NCBI GenBank assembly: GCA_034766995.1
Contig: CM068314.1
Coordinates: forward strand, 25,889,108 to 25,953,107
DNA: 64,000 nucleotides
Source of the DNA: Acanthacorydalis orientalis
Lineage: Eukaryota > Arthropoda > Insecta > Megaloptera > Corydalidae
Direction of reading: 5' to 3'
Shown here: positions 24,197-36,059 of the stretch, in pieces
Layout: the number at the start of each line of letters is the position of its first letter
Position numbering within the stretch: position 1 is the first letter of the stretch
Notes under the pieces: generated by a model
What the model was told of the DNA's origin: nothing
The model's input: only the letters and a program-made list of their open reading frames with translations
Database searches by the model: none
Made by a program: the position numbers and the translations under genes

Positions 24197-24540
24197 TTGT
24201 ATGAATGTTATTAGTGTTTTATAAATAACTATCTACATTGTGTATTACAACATGCATTGTATTACAAGGCTTTTATGTTTTTATCACATGAAAGTATAAA
24301 TTATATAATCTTTATTAAGTATTATCGTCAATTCTTTTTTTAATTAAATTATTTTCTTACATCTATGCAATATTGTGAGATTAAAAAAAATCATAGCAAA
24401 ACATTTTTACACAATGTTTTTATTTATTGTGTCACATATTTTTTTATTTATTTAGAAATGCAGATAATACGCTGGGAACAAATGTTTTATTTTGTTGTAT
24501 ACTATCTAAAATATGTCAAAAGTGCTTTTTGCCTGCTAGC
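24197..24540. other. AT-rich non-coding DNA
   Basis: Nothing is recognised. It leads into the more balanced block that follows. Confidence 0.45.
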
Positions 24541-25570
24541 ATTGTGTGAATACATGTCAATAGAGAAAGAGCTGGCAGCTAAAACTGGCAGTCATTGCGC
24601 TGATTGCATCTTCCAAGAACGTAAATGGTCGACCACGCGTCGTTTGAAACAATCTCGGTGCCCCGGAGGATATGTCCGACCCCCAATAAATGAACACAAC
24701 TACCCCATTTCGAAACCCGTTCCAAGATATAAATTCACTCCGGAAACATCATGTCTTGCCATACAGTATCATATCTAACTTGCTCGAATCAACTCATTCA
24801 AGACGACTGCTTTTAGCTACATATGCATCTTTCTTTTATTTTTCGTTTTTGTACATACATCCATGGATATACATTCGACTAATATTGAAATCATTTTAAT
24901 TATCATATTTAGTATTTATTTCTTTAAAATATATTTTAACATATATATATATATATAATTTGTTTACTTCATGGCATAAAAACTCCGGGTGATTCTTCTG
25001 TAAAAAATCTATCATGGATTGTATTTGAATGTCTAAAAATAAACCCATTATATTAACGTATTAACGTCAGTACAACATCCCTTTAATGACATGTATTGGT
25101 GGTAACAGGTGCTTCATTTATCTTTGTCTAGTGTTCCGACACTGTTCAACGTTGTTAACTTTTATATTAAGTCCGCCAGCAGGAAAATTACTGACCACTT
25201 TATTAGCGTCTCTTCACAAGAGAAGGGTAATCGCGACATGTACTTTATAGTGAAGCAAGTCGCGCGTGCATTTGGTCCAGTTCATGGTGGGTAGTGACCA
25301 GCCAACCGATGGACCGTTGCACAGCCACTCAAAGATGTGACGTAATTGCGACCTCGGACACTGCCTGTCACTAGTATTGTAACCTGAGGCAGGGTGTAAT
25401 TGGAACTACATTGGATACACCGTACTACTGCCACCCCGTACATTTTCTGTGTCCTGCTCAGCGGTCATCGACACAATGTGATTGCTTTTCAGTGTAGATC
25501 GGTTTTTATTCTCCTCGAACCATTTCGATGTCAATTACTTTATGATGGTTGTTTAAAGGTATATACTAGC
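24541..25570. other. Balanced-composition region without a recognised gene
   Basis: Two islands (24541-24800 and about 25080-25570) have normal composition and many CpG. The plus strand has a frame of 137 codons from 24365 to 24778 whose second half (YMSIEKELAAKTGSHCADC and following) looks less biased, but I recognise no family, and its first half is ordinary AT-rich sequence. Further short frames lie at 25109-25294 and 25400-25618. These may be exons, untranslated regions or a degraded repeat. Confidence 0.3.
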
Positions 25571-25936
25571 TACATGTCAAATGTTTTATTCGTACGAGTT
25601 TTCTCAATAAACATATAAAAAAGAGTAATGATAAAGTATTGCGTTTTTTTCATCATTTACTTTCGTCGTCAAATAAATGATCAATAATATGAAAAGTAAT
25701 AAAACATACTTAAAATTTGGTTGTACTCTGTTTCTACATGAGTGATTAAATTTTTAATAATATATGGCTCTAACAATTGTGTTATAAAAACATAGAAATA
25801 AAGAATGTTTTGACTACTAAATTAAAATATGAATTTTAATTTATATTCATTTAATAAAACATATTTGAATAGTGTGTTATGTGATTAAATTTTGTATATT
25901 TATTTGATTATATAAAAGAATATTATGTATATAAAG

Positions 25937-26011
25937 TTTTTTTATTGTTTCAGGTAAGAATATTTAAAGCGAAAAATTTAATATTACTGGATGTCGGTGC
26001 AGTCGGTGAGT
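25937..26011 (+). promoter_or_regulatory. Candidate recursive-splicing (ratchet) site with 52-nt RS-exon
   Basis: A pyrimidine tract (TTTTTTTATTGTTTCAG, 25937-25953) forms a strong 3' splice site. The next bases are GTAAGAAT (from 25954), a strong 5' splice site, giving the tandem CAG|GTAAG arrangement of a zero-length ratchet point. Fifty-two bases later a second strong donor, CG|GTGAGT, begins at 26006. The intervening segment is open in only one frame (VRIFKAKNLILLDVGAV). Ratchet points split very long introns into steps, and a following alternative donor defines an RS-exon. In a plain reading this is a 52-nt microexon. Either way it points to a plus-strand host transcript crossing this AT-rich region. 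Confidence 0.5.
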
Positions 26012-27540
26012 TTGTTCATAAATCATATTGTTTTAATTGTTTATATATATATATATACTACAGTTTTATTATTCACGAGTTAGACAATTTATGAATTAAT
26101 AGAGTAAAATGAAATATAAAAAGTAACAGCTAGTAAAAAACAATTTATTTAGTAAATTGATGTCTCGTTTTTATCGTTTGTTAATTATAGCTATTATTAT
26201 TAAGAAGATTAATGTAATATATAGCTAAAATAATTAAAGTGGATTCATTTTTCAAAATTATTGAATTTATAAAATGTAGATTAATTAGTATTTATATTAT
26301 CTGTATTAATGCATCCTTAGTAAATAAATAAAAATTTGTAATCATACCTAATTTTTACAATTATAGTTTATTTTATAAATAAATTGTGTTCATAGTATGA
26401 AAAAAGTTTGAATTTAAATTAAAATGAGCAAAAAAAATCATTGAGTATTTAATCATATTTTTTATTCAGAATTTCTATTTCAAAAAAATTGTTTTTTTGT
26501 AAATGATGCTTTATATGGGAAGATGCAAATTTCAATATAAATAGTACAAAAAGTGATGATCTTAGAATCCAAATAACATGTTGATGTATATAATTGCTTA
26601 ATCAATTTTACGTGAATCAGAATTTTGTATTCATTTAAAAGAATTTTTTAAATTGCTGCTATAAAATATATTTTAGTCATGAATTCGTGAAGAATAAAAA
26701 AAAAACACTATTTGATTATACAGTGAGGATAATCAACAACATAATTGCTTCAAGAACGTATATGTTATTCGTAAAATTAAAATCAACTTAATATAATTAG
26801 TGACACACCGAAATTCGCCATTTGCATAGTATTCGTAATTTGGAGAGACATAAATAATACATTTAAAATTTAACCTTAAGTGAGTCTCGCATGCAGGGCA
26901 CGTACGCCGTGCTCTGAATATTCTTTGAATTTAGATTAAAACTAAATAATTAATTTAGCATTCATCAGTCTGCCACTGTTAGCATCGACCTTGCGTCTAT
27001 TTGCACTGAACTCTACACATCGGAGCATAGAAAATGTCTTAACGGTCCTTGAGAATTTAGCCTATTTACAATACTATGAACTTACTGTTTGCATAACCAA
27101 TGTAAATTACAAAGATAAGATTGTGTATTACTGTATTTGTTTGTATTGTGATATACTTCTCTGATATGTAAATATTAACATTTTATCTAAAGTTTTTCTT
27201 TATGATTTATTCTAGACAGTATGGCAATAGTGTATTGAAATTTAATTTCAAATAAAAATATATGTTCTTAATCAAATTTCTTTCAAATTGACAATAAGAA
27301 TTACAGTTTTTAATTTTCAACGCCCTAAAATTAAAGAATTACAAGTTTTATAAAAATTCGATTATTTTCAATAATAATTATATGTAATTATTATTTATTA
27401 GTTCATTTACTGAAAATTGTTGTAAACATCTTTATTAATCTATTCTTTACCGTTAAAATAGTGTAAATATTACGTACAGTTTCTTACACTTTCTGATAAT
27501 TTGCGATTCCATTATGGTTTTGTTATCTGCAAAGCATTTA

Positions 27541-27570
27541 CACACACACACACACACGTGTGTGTGCGTG
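27541..27570. repeat. Palindromic (CA)n/(TG)n tract
   Basis: (CA)8 meets GTGTGTGTG at ACACGTGT, so the two halves are complementary and can fold as a hairpin. Such purine-pyrimidine alternation also favours Z-DNA. Confidence 0.9.
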
Positions 27571-27766
27571 AGTGAGTTTGTATGTGTGATTTTGTGCGTA
27601 AGAGTATATTTCAACCTTATATTTAGAAATATTTGAAAATTTAAATCAAGAAATATTCTTCCATTAGTTTCGTATGATTAAGAGTTCATTACATTTTCTA
27701 ATTGAATTACATCTGTTTCTTTGATGTTCTTGTGAAGTAGATATGGCTGAATTTATTCGTTTTATA

Positions 27767-27770
<4 letters not shown>

Positions 27771-27811
<41 letters not shown>

Positions 27812-27828
27812 TATATATACATATATAA

Positions 27829-27876
<48 letters not shown>

Positions 27877-27890
27877 AGAGAGAGAGAAAG
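27771..27890. repeat. Complex (TA)n block ending in (GA)n
   Basis: TA arrays are separated by two direct copies of AAATATATATATACATATAT. The block ends in GGAGAGAGAGAGAAAGGGG. Confidence 0.94.
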
Positions 27891-29269
27891 GGGTACTGAA
27901 ATAAAATTGTTTACAAATAGAATTTTATTTGTAAGGCGATTCTTGTTACCGTTGTGTTCATAGATAGCCTGAAAAGTATATTAAACATAAATTCACAAAA
28001 GGTACTTTTTCGATTTGTACACTTTTATTTAAATAAATAGTGATAATTAAAATAATTAGTTTTTAAAGTTGAGTGTGTTTTAAACTATATCTAGTACTAT
28101 TTGAACAGTTAATTGAATTTTATTTTTCGCTCCTGATATGAAGTTAGAAAATGCAGTGCAGTCATGTTTCGTTATTTCAACAAATTGTTGTTTATTAATT
28201 GTGTTTTGTTTGCAAGTTTTTATATTTAAGTCATGACTGAATACTATTTTTTTGTAATTATACTTGTACCTAAAGTTAATTTCATTCCGAAAACGTGACA
28301 AGAAATCCACACATTTTCAGTTCACAGCATACAGATATTTGTATTCTGACATACGTTCCATGATGCATTCCGTCTTGCGTCTACATTATGCATGCGTTAA
28401 TTTACAATGACCGTGTTGTGTGTCGCTTCCCTTAGTATTCCACATCTCGCAAGTGTTGTAAAATTTAATTTATTACGTTGATGGTTCTCTGGCAGGTGTT
28501 CTACTCGTATATTACTCAAATATATATATTTATATGTACATTTATCAGTCTTGATTTTACGTAAATTTATCTTCTAGTGTCTATTATTTATATGAGAATA
28601 TTAAACATAAAATTGATGGATTAACTTAAAAAGAATGATATTTTCAATTATAATAGATTAGATAAATTTGAAAGTTTTTACAGTATTTCATTGATACAAT
28701 GTAAAGTGTTAAAATTCTTATAGATTTTGTAGTTTTGTGTTGCGACTAAATTTAGTTTACAAATTGTATATTTCCATAAACAATATAAAAATGATTTTAT
28801 TAAAATATGAAACAACTACTTATTTTCCACATTGCTTTTTGATGTGTATTTCGATAAGGATGCTTTTCAGAGAGCAGGTAAAAAATAATAATTTAGTAAT
28901 TAGATTTCTTTCTGTCTCTACACTTTGAAAATTATGTCATTGTGATTCAAGTGTATGAAAACAGTAAATAATCGAAATTTTTCAACATTTTGATAAGAAA
29001 AATTATGATATTTGGAGTAGTGATACATTTTTTAAATCAAGATTTCATAGTTATACAAAATAGAAAAATATTCATTAAAAAAGTAAAATTTCATGACAAT
29101 ATTAATTCTATAAGTAATTAAAAATTTTGTAATACCATTCTCAAATATCGTAATTATTATAAACCGTATTGTGTCTGAAAAAATAATCATATCGAAAGTA
29201 TATAGCAGGGAAAAGTATTCGATTAATATACTTTTAAAAAGGTGAAAAATTTGATAACTTTGGACCCAA

Positions 29270-29592
29270 AGATCCTTATAAAAAAAATTTGCATGCTAGG
29301 TAATTCAGAGTTGTTGAGCAAATTTCTGATCAATCAGAGCGGAAATTTTACTTATTAGCTGCTCAAGATTCTTGTCTTGAAATTTATTCTGTTTTCTGTA
29401 ACGTATTCGATCGGAAAGATCAAAATCATTTCACTCCGAAATCTTTGAAACCATTTTTACATATTTTATGCGTCACAATAACTTCCCTCAAAACTGAATA
29501 AATCACTTCCGCGGCTTCGGCAACATTTTTTTATTTCAATTGGAATATGAAAAGTATGCAATTTTCCTAATATGCTTCTTTTCAGACGCCAT
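29270..29592 (-). pseudogene. Mariner transposase N-terminal remnant, second subfamily
   Basis: From an ATG at 29592 on the minus strand the reading begins MASEKKHIRKIAYF. Frame changes then lead through KNVAEAAEVIYSVLREVIV, KNGFKDFGVK, and DFDLSDRIRYRKQNKFQD with KNLEQLISKISALIDQKFAQ. This corresponds to the paired helix-turn-helix DNA-binding domain of mariner transposases (usual pattern KWFxKFxxGDFDLSDxxRSGRP). It differs clearly from the fragment at 6360-6675 and belongs to another mariner lineage. At least two frameshifts and several stops are present. No catalytic block and no terminal repeats were found nearby. Confidence 0.65.
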
Positions 29593-29761
29593 CGTGCTCA
29601 CTTCTATTTTGTGAGGTTATGCCAATTGCTCCGCCAAGATACATAGTCTTTTTAAATGTTAAGACTAGCACTTAAAAATTATAAAACGACAGGAAAATAT
29701 TTTAATTTAGAACAGTTTTCGTTGGTTCATTTTAAAGGCACCAAATTAATTTGAACATCTC

Positions 29762-29767
<6 letters not shown>

Positions 29768-29813
<46 letters not shown>
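29768..29813. repeat. (TA)n microsatellite
   Basis: About 18 TA units, then GTATATATAA. Confidence 0.94.
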
Positions 29814-29819
29814 ATTTGA

Positions 29820-31590
29820 AGTATGATTAAAAATAATTTAATGATTTGCAACGTTGCAAGCAAAGTAGTGTATGCATATATACAAACAAACGACATACGT
29901 ACTCGTACAATCATATCAGTAACCGTAACATATCCGTACTATTAGATTTTATTAGATTGCTTATTGTAATCGTGTTGCAATTCATTGTGAATTGATTAGT
30001 CCATTAAATTAGTTTATTATATAGACGTATCATGAGGATTATACTATTAGTTTATAGAATATTTAGATTGATTTTATAGTTGAATCGGTGTTTGATCAAA
30101 TGTACTGATTATTGTGTTAACACATCTAAATTATGTTTACAAATTATGATACGAGGTTAATAAATTTATTTAGTAAGGTTTGTAACACAGAATGTAATAA
30201 GTTTTTAATATCGGAGTTTGTTTAAGAAATGTAAGAATTTAAGATTTTTTTTCTAATTAATATTCATGCTTTTTATTTCGTAAATGTTTAGAAATTTTTA
30301 GAAATAACTTTTATCAAATATACATTTGTAATATGTACTTCTGAAAAAAAATCTAGTTTTACAAAAATTAAATTTACTTTAGTCAAATACTTAAAATTTC
30401 TCAATTTTGTTAGTATCACATCTGGATAAGTACATAGATGTGACCATTTTTTTATAATCCTCATTAAAAATGAATTAAGTGTACTTTGTAAGTAAAGATA
30501 CATTACTATATAAGTATTCATTAATTTTTTAAAAAGCTGATTCAAACGAAAATCAAATAAGCTGCCCTTAAAGATCAAGGAGAATACAGTAGTATATTTT
30601 AATTGAGCGTTTTACGTATTCGAATTTTAATTTCCAATTTAGGATCTCTTGTAATACAGTTATAATTTCACTTTTCCGTTTATTTGAGTTTTTCATTACT
30701 AAAGTAATATTTAAATATTTCAGTATACCTAATTTGCCATTTCAGAATCTTGTAAACAAAATAATAAATGGAAAATCGGTCTTGTGCATCATTTGTAAAT
30801 AATTTTTATTCATTGAAATTTTTGGTAATTCTATATTTTTTATTTACTTTTATTTGTAGTATTTTTATGAAAATATTTGTTTTTTAAAACTTTTTGTGAA
30901 TGATAGTCTTTTTGTTTGAACAATGAAGGCATATTTTAATTATTGATACATCTTCTGTTAAAATGGTCTGTTGTTTTTAAGTCTGAATACTTTTTCTTAC
31001 AATTTTAATAATGCTTAAAAAGTATTGAGTTGTCAGTATAGTATATTCTTGTGTAAAAGTAGTTCTTTACTATTTAATACCAATTAAAAACAACTAGATT
31101 ATTTCACTTCTATTGACGCCAGGATTATTTATAATTATACATTGTTGGTAATCAATTTTGATATTTTTTTTATTTATAATTATAATATTTAAAATTCATG
31201 ATTTTGTTCCTCGTTAACATTTTTAGCTAGTGTAAAAATTGCAATGGCAATTTTTCTAAAATTATTTTAAAAACTGAGTTTTAATATTTACTTCAAATGA
31301 AATTAACTAATCAACTGATAACTATGGACGTGTCGTTTTTAATTTATATTTTGGATGAAACTAATCAGCTATAATTAATAAATGTTTCTCATAACTTTCT
31401 TTTAATAAGCAAAACATTTATTTATTCTTTTTATTGCTGTAAAATCTATGAAAACGATTTTTTTAATATATGTATTAAATAAATAACTTTGTATTTTTAT
31501 CATCAATGTAACGTATGTTATAAAATCAATCTAAATTTTTAAATACGTTGAGTAAAAGAGTTAAATGTAGCCTCGGAGTTATGGTGTTCT
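29820..31590. other. AT-rich gene-free stretch
   Basis: Nothing is recognised on either strand. A 96-codon minus frame at 30288-30578 has the composition of the background and no known motif. Confidence 0.5.

Positions 31591-31594
<4 letters not shown>

Positions 31595-31636
<42 letters not shown>
31595..31636. repeat. (TA)21 microsatellite
   Basis: Uninterrupted TA array. Confidence 0.95.
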
Positions 31637-31640
<4 letters not shown>

Positions 31641-31783
31641 GAGTATTGGCAACTGTTTGCAACTTCTATTTCCTTAGAGATGAACAAACCTAGTTTTCGT
31701 AAAAACAACAGCGTGTATTCTAAGATTGAATTTGAACTCAGAATGTATTGGTCGACTAGTAGTGCGGCGTTTACATTAGTATG

Positions 31784-31787
<4 letters not shown>

Positions 31788-31845
<58 letters not shown>
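31788..31845. repeat. (TA)29 microsatellite
   Basis: Uninterrupted TA array just upstream of a long palindrome. Confidence 0.95.
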
Positions 31846-31848
<3 letters not shown>

Positions 31849-31852
31849 TCTT

Positions 31853-31902
31853 TGTTTAAATAAGTGTATATATATATATATATATATACACTAACTTAAA
31901 CA
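31853..31902. repeat. 50-bp near-perfect palindrome with TA core
   Basis: TGTTTAAATAAGTGTATATA at 31853 is matched by the reverse complement of the right side, TGTTTAAGTTAGTGTATATA, with two mismatches in each 25-base arm. Unlike a plain TA array, the unique GTTTAA and AGTGTA words are inverted too, so this is a true inverted repeat. Confidence 0.85.
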
Positions 31903-32146
31903 AACATACTGAAGGTATTAATGTTAAAACAGGAGTAAAAAAATCAAATTAAAATAAACGGAATTAGCTGAAAAAAGAAAATGTTTTAAAAAGCAATTGT
32001 TGAAGAAGTAGGAGATTAAGAATATCAGAATATTAGGATAGAATTGAAAAAGTATATGTTCGTTCAAAATGGAAGATAATATATTGAAATGTGTTTGATA
32101 AAAATTCATTCGTATGTATGTATGTACATACATATATATATATATA

Positions 32147-32224
32147 CGAGTATATATTATAGATAGAATATATATTATAGATATATTATAGATAGAAAAT
32201 AGTTAATATATTATATATTATATC

Positions 32225-32259
<35 letters not shown>

Positions 32260-32288
32260 GTATATATTATAGATAGAAAATAGTTAAT
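32147..32288. repeat. Locally repeated TATAGATAGAAAATAGTTAAT unit
   Basis: The word TATTATAGATAGAAAATAGT followed by TAAT occurs twice (ending near 32206 and at 32288), and a shorter relative (TATATATTATAGATAGAATA) starts at about 32150. A 31-bp TA array (32226-32256) lies between the two full copies. Confidence 0.85.
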
Positions 32289-32350
32289 TTTTTTTTTATG
32301 AATCTAGTGAAGTGTACAGGATTTTTTTTTAAAAAATCTAGTGAAGTACA
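32288..32350. repeat. 34-bp tandem duplication
   Basis: A poly-T run followed by AATCTAGTGAAGTGTACA (32301) is repeated 34 bases later as poly-T/A plus AATCTAGTGAAGTACA (32335-32350), with small indels. Confidence 0.8.
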
Positions 32351-32470
32351 TTCGAAAATAAAATAAAATTAGGTACATGGATAAAGTATTTCCTGGAGTA
32401 TTGCTATTAACTCGTTCATAATGAAATCGCAACACGATTCTACAGCCTGGCTGAGACGATGTAGCAGATA

Positions 32471-32531
32471 TGGCTGTGTGGCTTAATTGGCCGCCCGCCT
32501 GCGGCGCTCCTGTCGCAGAATTTGACACTCC
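32471..32531 (+). repeat. Possible tRNA-Arg-like SINE head
   Basis: TGGCTTAATTGG (32479-32490) is a perfect polymerase III A box. The following CCGCCCGCCTGCGGCGC resembles the anticodon stem of an arginine tRNA. GAATTTGACAC (32518-32528) is a degraded B box (seven of eleven). The sequence is too short between A box and anticodon stem to fold as a working tRNA, so I read it as the head of an old SINE or a tRNA pseudogene. Confidence 0.4.
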
Positions 32532-32905
32532 AGGAGCTTACTTTGATGATACTACTACCGTATTAAATGAAGAACTCAGAATCCGTGTTTCTTTTTTCTT
32601 TTTATTTAAATTTCGTAATAATGTCTGACATTTATGATATTTCTTTCGGCATTTAGAACAGTGTATTTATTTTTATTTTTGTCGTCTACGAATTCATTGT
32701 ATATTGTATAAAAAAACAAACAGCTTTGTATAAAAATAAACTTCTTATGTAGGGATGTAAAGATCAAGAAAAAGTATTTTTTCCCACTCTATAGACTGTC
32801 ATATATTTTATTCAGTATTGTAATTTACAAAAAAGAAATAAACTGTTTGATTCATTCTTAATCGGATTCTATGTAAATATAATAACCTTCACAATTACAC
32901 GTGTA

Positions 32906-32927
32906 CATATATATATATATATATATA
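32906..32927. repeat. (TA)11 microsatellite
   Basis: Short TA array preceded by ACACGTGTACA. Confidence 0.9.
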
Positions 32928-34333
32928 ATCTGAACAAAATTCTTGAAGAAAAATCGTGTTTATATATTTTTTCGGTATTTTAAAAATGTATTATCGTGAA
33001 AAAAATGGTGTTTTAAAATACGAATATTTAAAGTAAAACCTAATTCGTGTTTTCTTTGAGCTTTGTACAAACATTAATCTTCTATCAGCAGCTGGCTAAG
33101 ACAACTGCTGTAACATTTGTTTATTTCATATTAAACGTTTTACTGAAACTTATTTCCTTTTAGTTGCTTTTTTTTAAAAGAGACTTGGTCTTTTTTTATA
33201 TAAAACGGAGCCTCTCTAACAAGTGTTTTATTAAAAAGATTTCAAAGATAAATATTCTGCTTTAATGTCAATGTAGTGTGGATATTATTTTCAGAGCTTG
33301 ATTTAAAATGCAATAAAGAAAATTTACGTTGTTCTTAAACTAAAATTTTATCACATCTCTGTTTGTACATCTTTGTGAGAATGTTATTTATTGTAGAAAT
33401 CCTTTATCTGCATATGAAGCGTTCATTTTCAATTTTGTTATTTATATTTGAATATTCTGTCATTTAATTTCGAACATTCGTTTCATTTAGAATAGTGTAA
33501 TTTAATATTTGAAGTTTTGTGGTCTATTTTTATAACGTTTCGATTAAAAATTCCTAACATAGTTTATTGTATATTCAGTGTTTTATTATTAATTTGCATT
33601 AATAATTTACTTTATTTATTTTTTATATTATTAAGACTCTATCATTGAAATTTCTTCAATATGACGTTTTTTAAAATATTTTATTTATTTGTCAATATTG
33701 AAACTTATTAGACAATATTTTTTATGATTGTTTACGATTTAAAAATAATATTTTCAAGATTTGTTTAAAATTTATATTGCAGTTCATTTATATTCTACGT
33801 CATAAAATGATCAACATTTAAATTAAATCTATAATCGTTTTGTACTCAAAAAAATAGAATTTCTTATTTATATAGAAGTTTACATAATTATTTTTAAAAT
33901 ATGTAATTTAAATATTTAGTAAGGTCTGATGTAAAAAAGTTAATGGAAATATTTTTTTTATAATGAAACTTATTCAAGATTGTTCTTATTTTCCATACAT
34001 ATAATTTTATATATTTTATCTGAATATTCATATAATTTAAAGTATTAAATATATTTCTGTTTAAACATAAATAGAGAGAATAAAAATGAGTTAAATATTA
34101 TTATGGCTTCGCAAAAAGTAATATATAACAATTTGAATTACGTTAATAATTCAGAAATAAAACGAAATAAACAACAAAATTCATTGTTTTCAGGGAATAT
34201 TTTTATTATATTTATAAATCTAATTGTATATCTTATTTATTCTGTTTCATTATAAATGACAAATTAAATTTTTCTCACAAACATTTTAGTACACAATTTT
34301 GTTAATATTTATTATAATTTTGATGATTGTGTG

Positions 34334-34337
<4 letters not shown>

Positions 34338-34387
<50 letters not shown>
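34338..34387. repeat. (TA)25 microsatellite
   Basis: Preceded by GTGTGTATG. Confidence 0.95.
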
Positions 34388-34392
<5 letters not shown>

Positions 34393-35789
34393 AATAAGAT
34401 ATATTAAAAAATTTTTTTTTAAAAAATAATATGTTGTTGAAAATTAAACTGATATTTAATAGTTTTTTTAATAATATTATATTACATAAAAAATCTTAAG
34501 ACATCTATATTTTAAAACAGAGAAAGCTTCTATTAATGTTTACAGATGTTCCGTCCTTATGATAGCCGTGGGAATATATTTTTATATATTTTATTAGATG
34601 CCTTCTTTTTATTTTGCATGCTTTCATAGATCAACTTTATTATGAATGAAAATATGTTTATATTTATTTTGTAAAGAAATTGCTTAGATTATATCCAGAT
34701 TTTCTTTAATGTTTGTTATATAAATGAATATGCTTTATATTTCTTTGTAAATCCAATTTTCATTCGGGTACGGATCGAAAATATATCTGATAAAATTTTA
34801 TATACATAAGCAAAGGTAGATATTTCTAATGTATAATGCAAATATGTATGCAGGCGAATATGCAGCACGTATTGTTGTAAAGACACAAATATAACATATA
34901 TCTCCATGTATATGAGGCTTGAATATGCAAATTAATGCTGTGCAGCTTATCTTCCTGTTGTATGATTTACGACAATCCAACATTTGATATATTTTATTTG
35001 ATAAGGTGTTTTAAGAGATTGAATAATTTGTTACTAATTATTTCTTTAACACATAATTAACTATCACTTAATTATGATAATGAATGTAAATAATATGCCT
35101 TGATTTATATACATATATATATACATATACATACATACATATATTATAACTCCCCTAATAAGTGATTGAAAGGTTCAAATTTAATGAGATTACAACTAAA
35201 ATAGAGCTATAAATAAAAATGCTTTTATTTAATTACATTATATCTTCTTATGTCTTGTACCATGGATCAAATAATTATATTTTTAAAATACATTTTATTG
35301 TAACTTTTTAAAAAATATACATTAAATTATGGAAATATAGTGTTCGATGTTCTTTCTTAGAAGGAATGTGTTACTGTACTTTATGATAAAAGTAATTTTT
35401 TTTTAATAAGATATATCCAAAGAATTTAAATGAAATCGTAGTAAGAGGAAACTCATTAATGTAGAAAACAGAATTTTTCTTTAGTACTTTCAGAGGATCA
35501 TTTAATAAGAATATTTGTATGTTCAATAAACAAAAGTGATTGTTTCTTTTTTGTTGAAGCTTTATATCTGGTAAAAATAATTACAACTTTTTTTACTAAG
35601 AAATGTTTTGACTTATAATTGGTAAGAAGTATATTTCCTATATAGAATTAGAACATAATTTATTAAAATTGAATAATATTATTAAGTGAAAGGATATAGA
35701 ATTTTTGTTACATTTCTTATTATTATAATTCAAGAAAATACGCACAGAATGTTTATTTTTAATAAGAAAGAAAAACGTTCCTTGTTAGC

Positions 35790-35792
<3 letters not shown>

Positions 35793-35837
<45 letters not shown>
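35793..35837. repeat. (TA)22 microsatellite
   Basis: Uninterrupted TA array. Confidence 0.95.
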
Positions 35838-35844
<7 letters not shown>

Positions 35845-36059
35845 TATGATGATGGTGAAAAGTAATCAGAAATAATTGAATATTTATTTTTGTTCTTTTA
35901 TAAAGAATATAGAATGTTGCAAGAAAAAAATTCTTGGTTAATCAAGTTTCATAAAAAATGAGTTGAAAAAATCCTTAATAATGCATTTATGTTTTTATAT
36001 GTCGTGTGTTAGAAAATTTCTTTTACATACGTTTTAAAAAAAAATTTTTTTCGAAAAAA

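Larger units (their letters stand above)
26012..29260. other. AT-rich gene-free stretch
   Basis: No gene is recognised. It holds a CA/TG palindrome (27541-27570), a large complex TA block (27771-27890), and two balanced patches at about 26870-27060 and 28330-28520 that I cannot identify. Confidence 0.5.
32540..35790. other. AT-rich gene-free stretch
   Basis: No gene is recognised. TA arrays lie at 32906-32927 and 34338-34387. Two overlapping minus frames at 34716-34983 are compositionally ordinary. Confidence 0.5.

Noticed and set aside
23903..24214. 103-codon open frame of Tyr/Ile/Met/Cys
   Set aside because: It is a direct translation of the TA/TG microsatellite block, with no unique sequence.
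24365..24778. 137-codon plus-strand frame as a gene
   Set aside because: The first half has background composition. The second half is unrecognised and has no supporting splice sites or homologous motif. It is kept only as part of a composition island.
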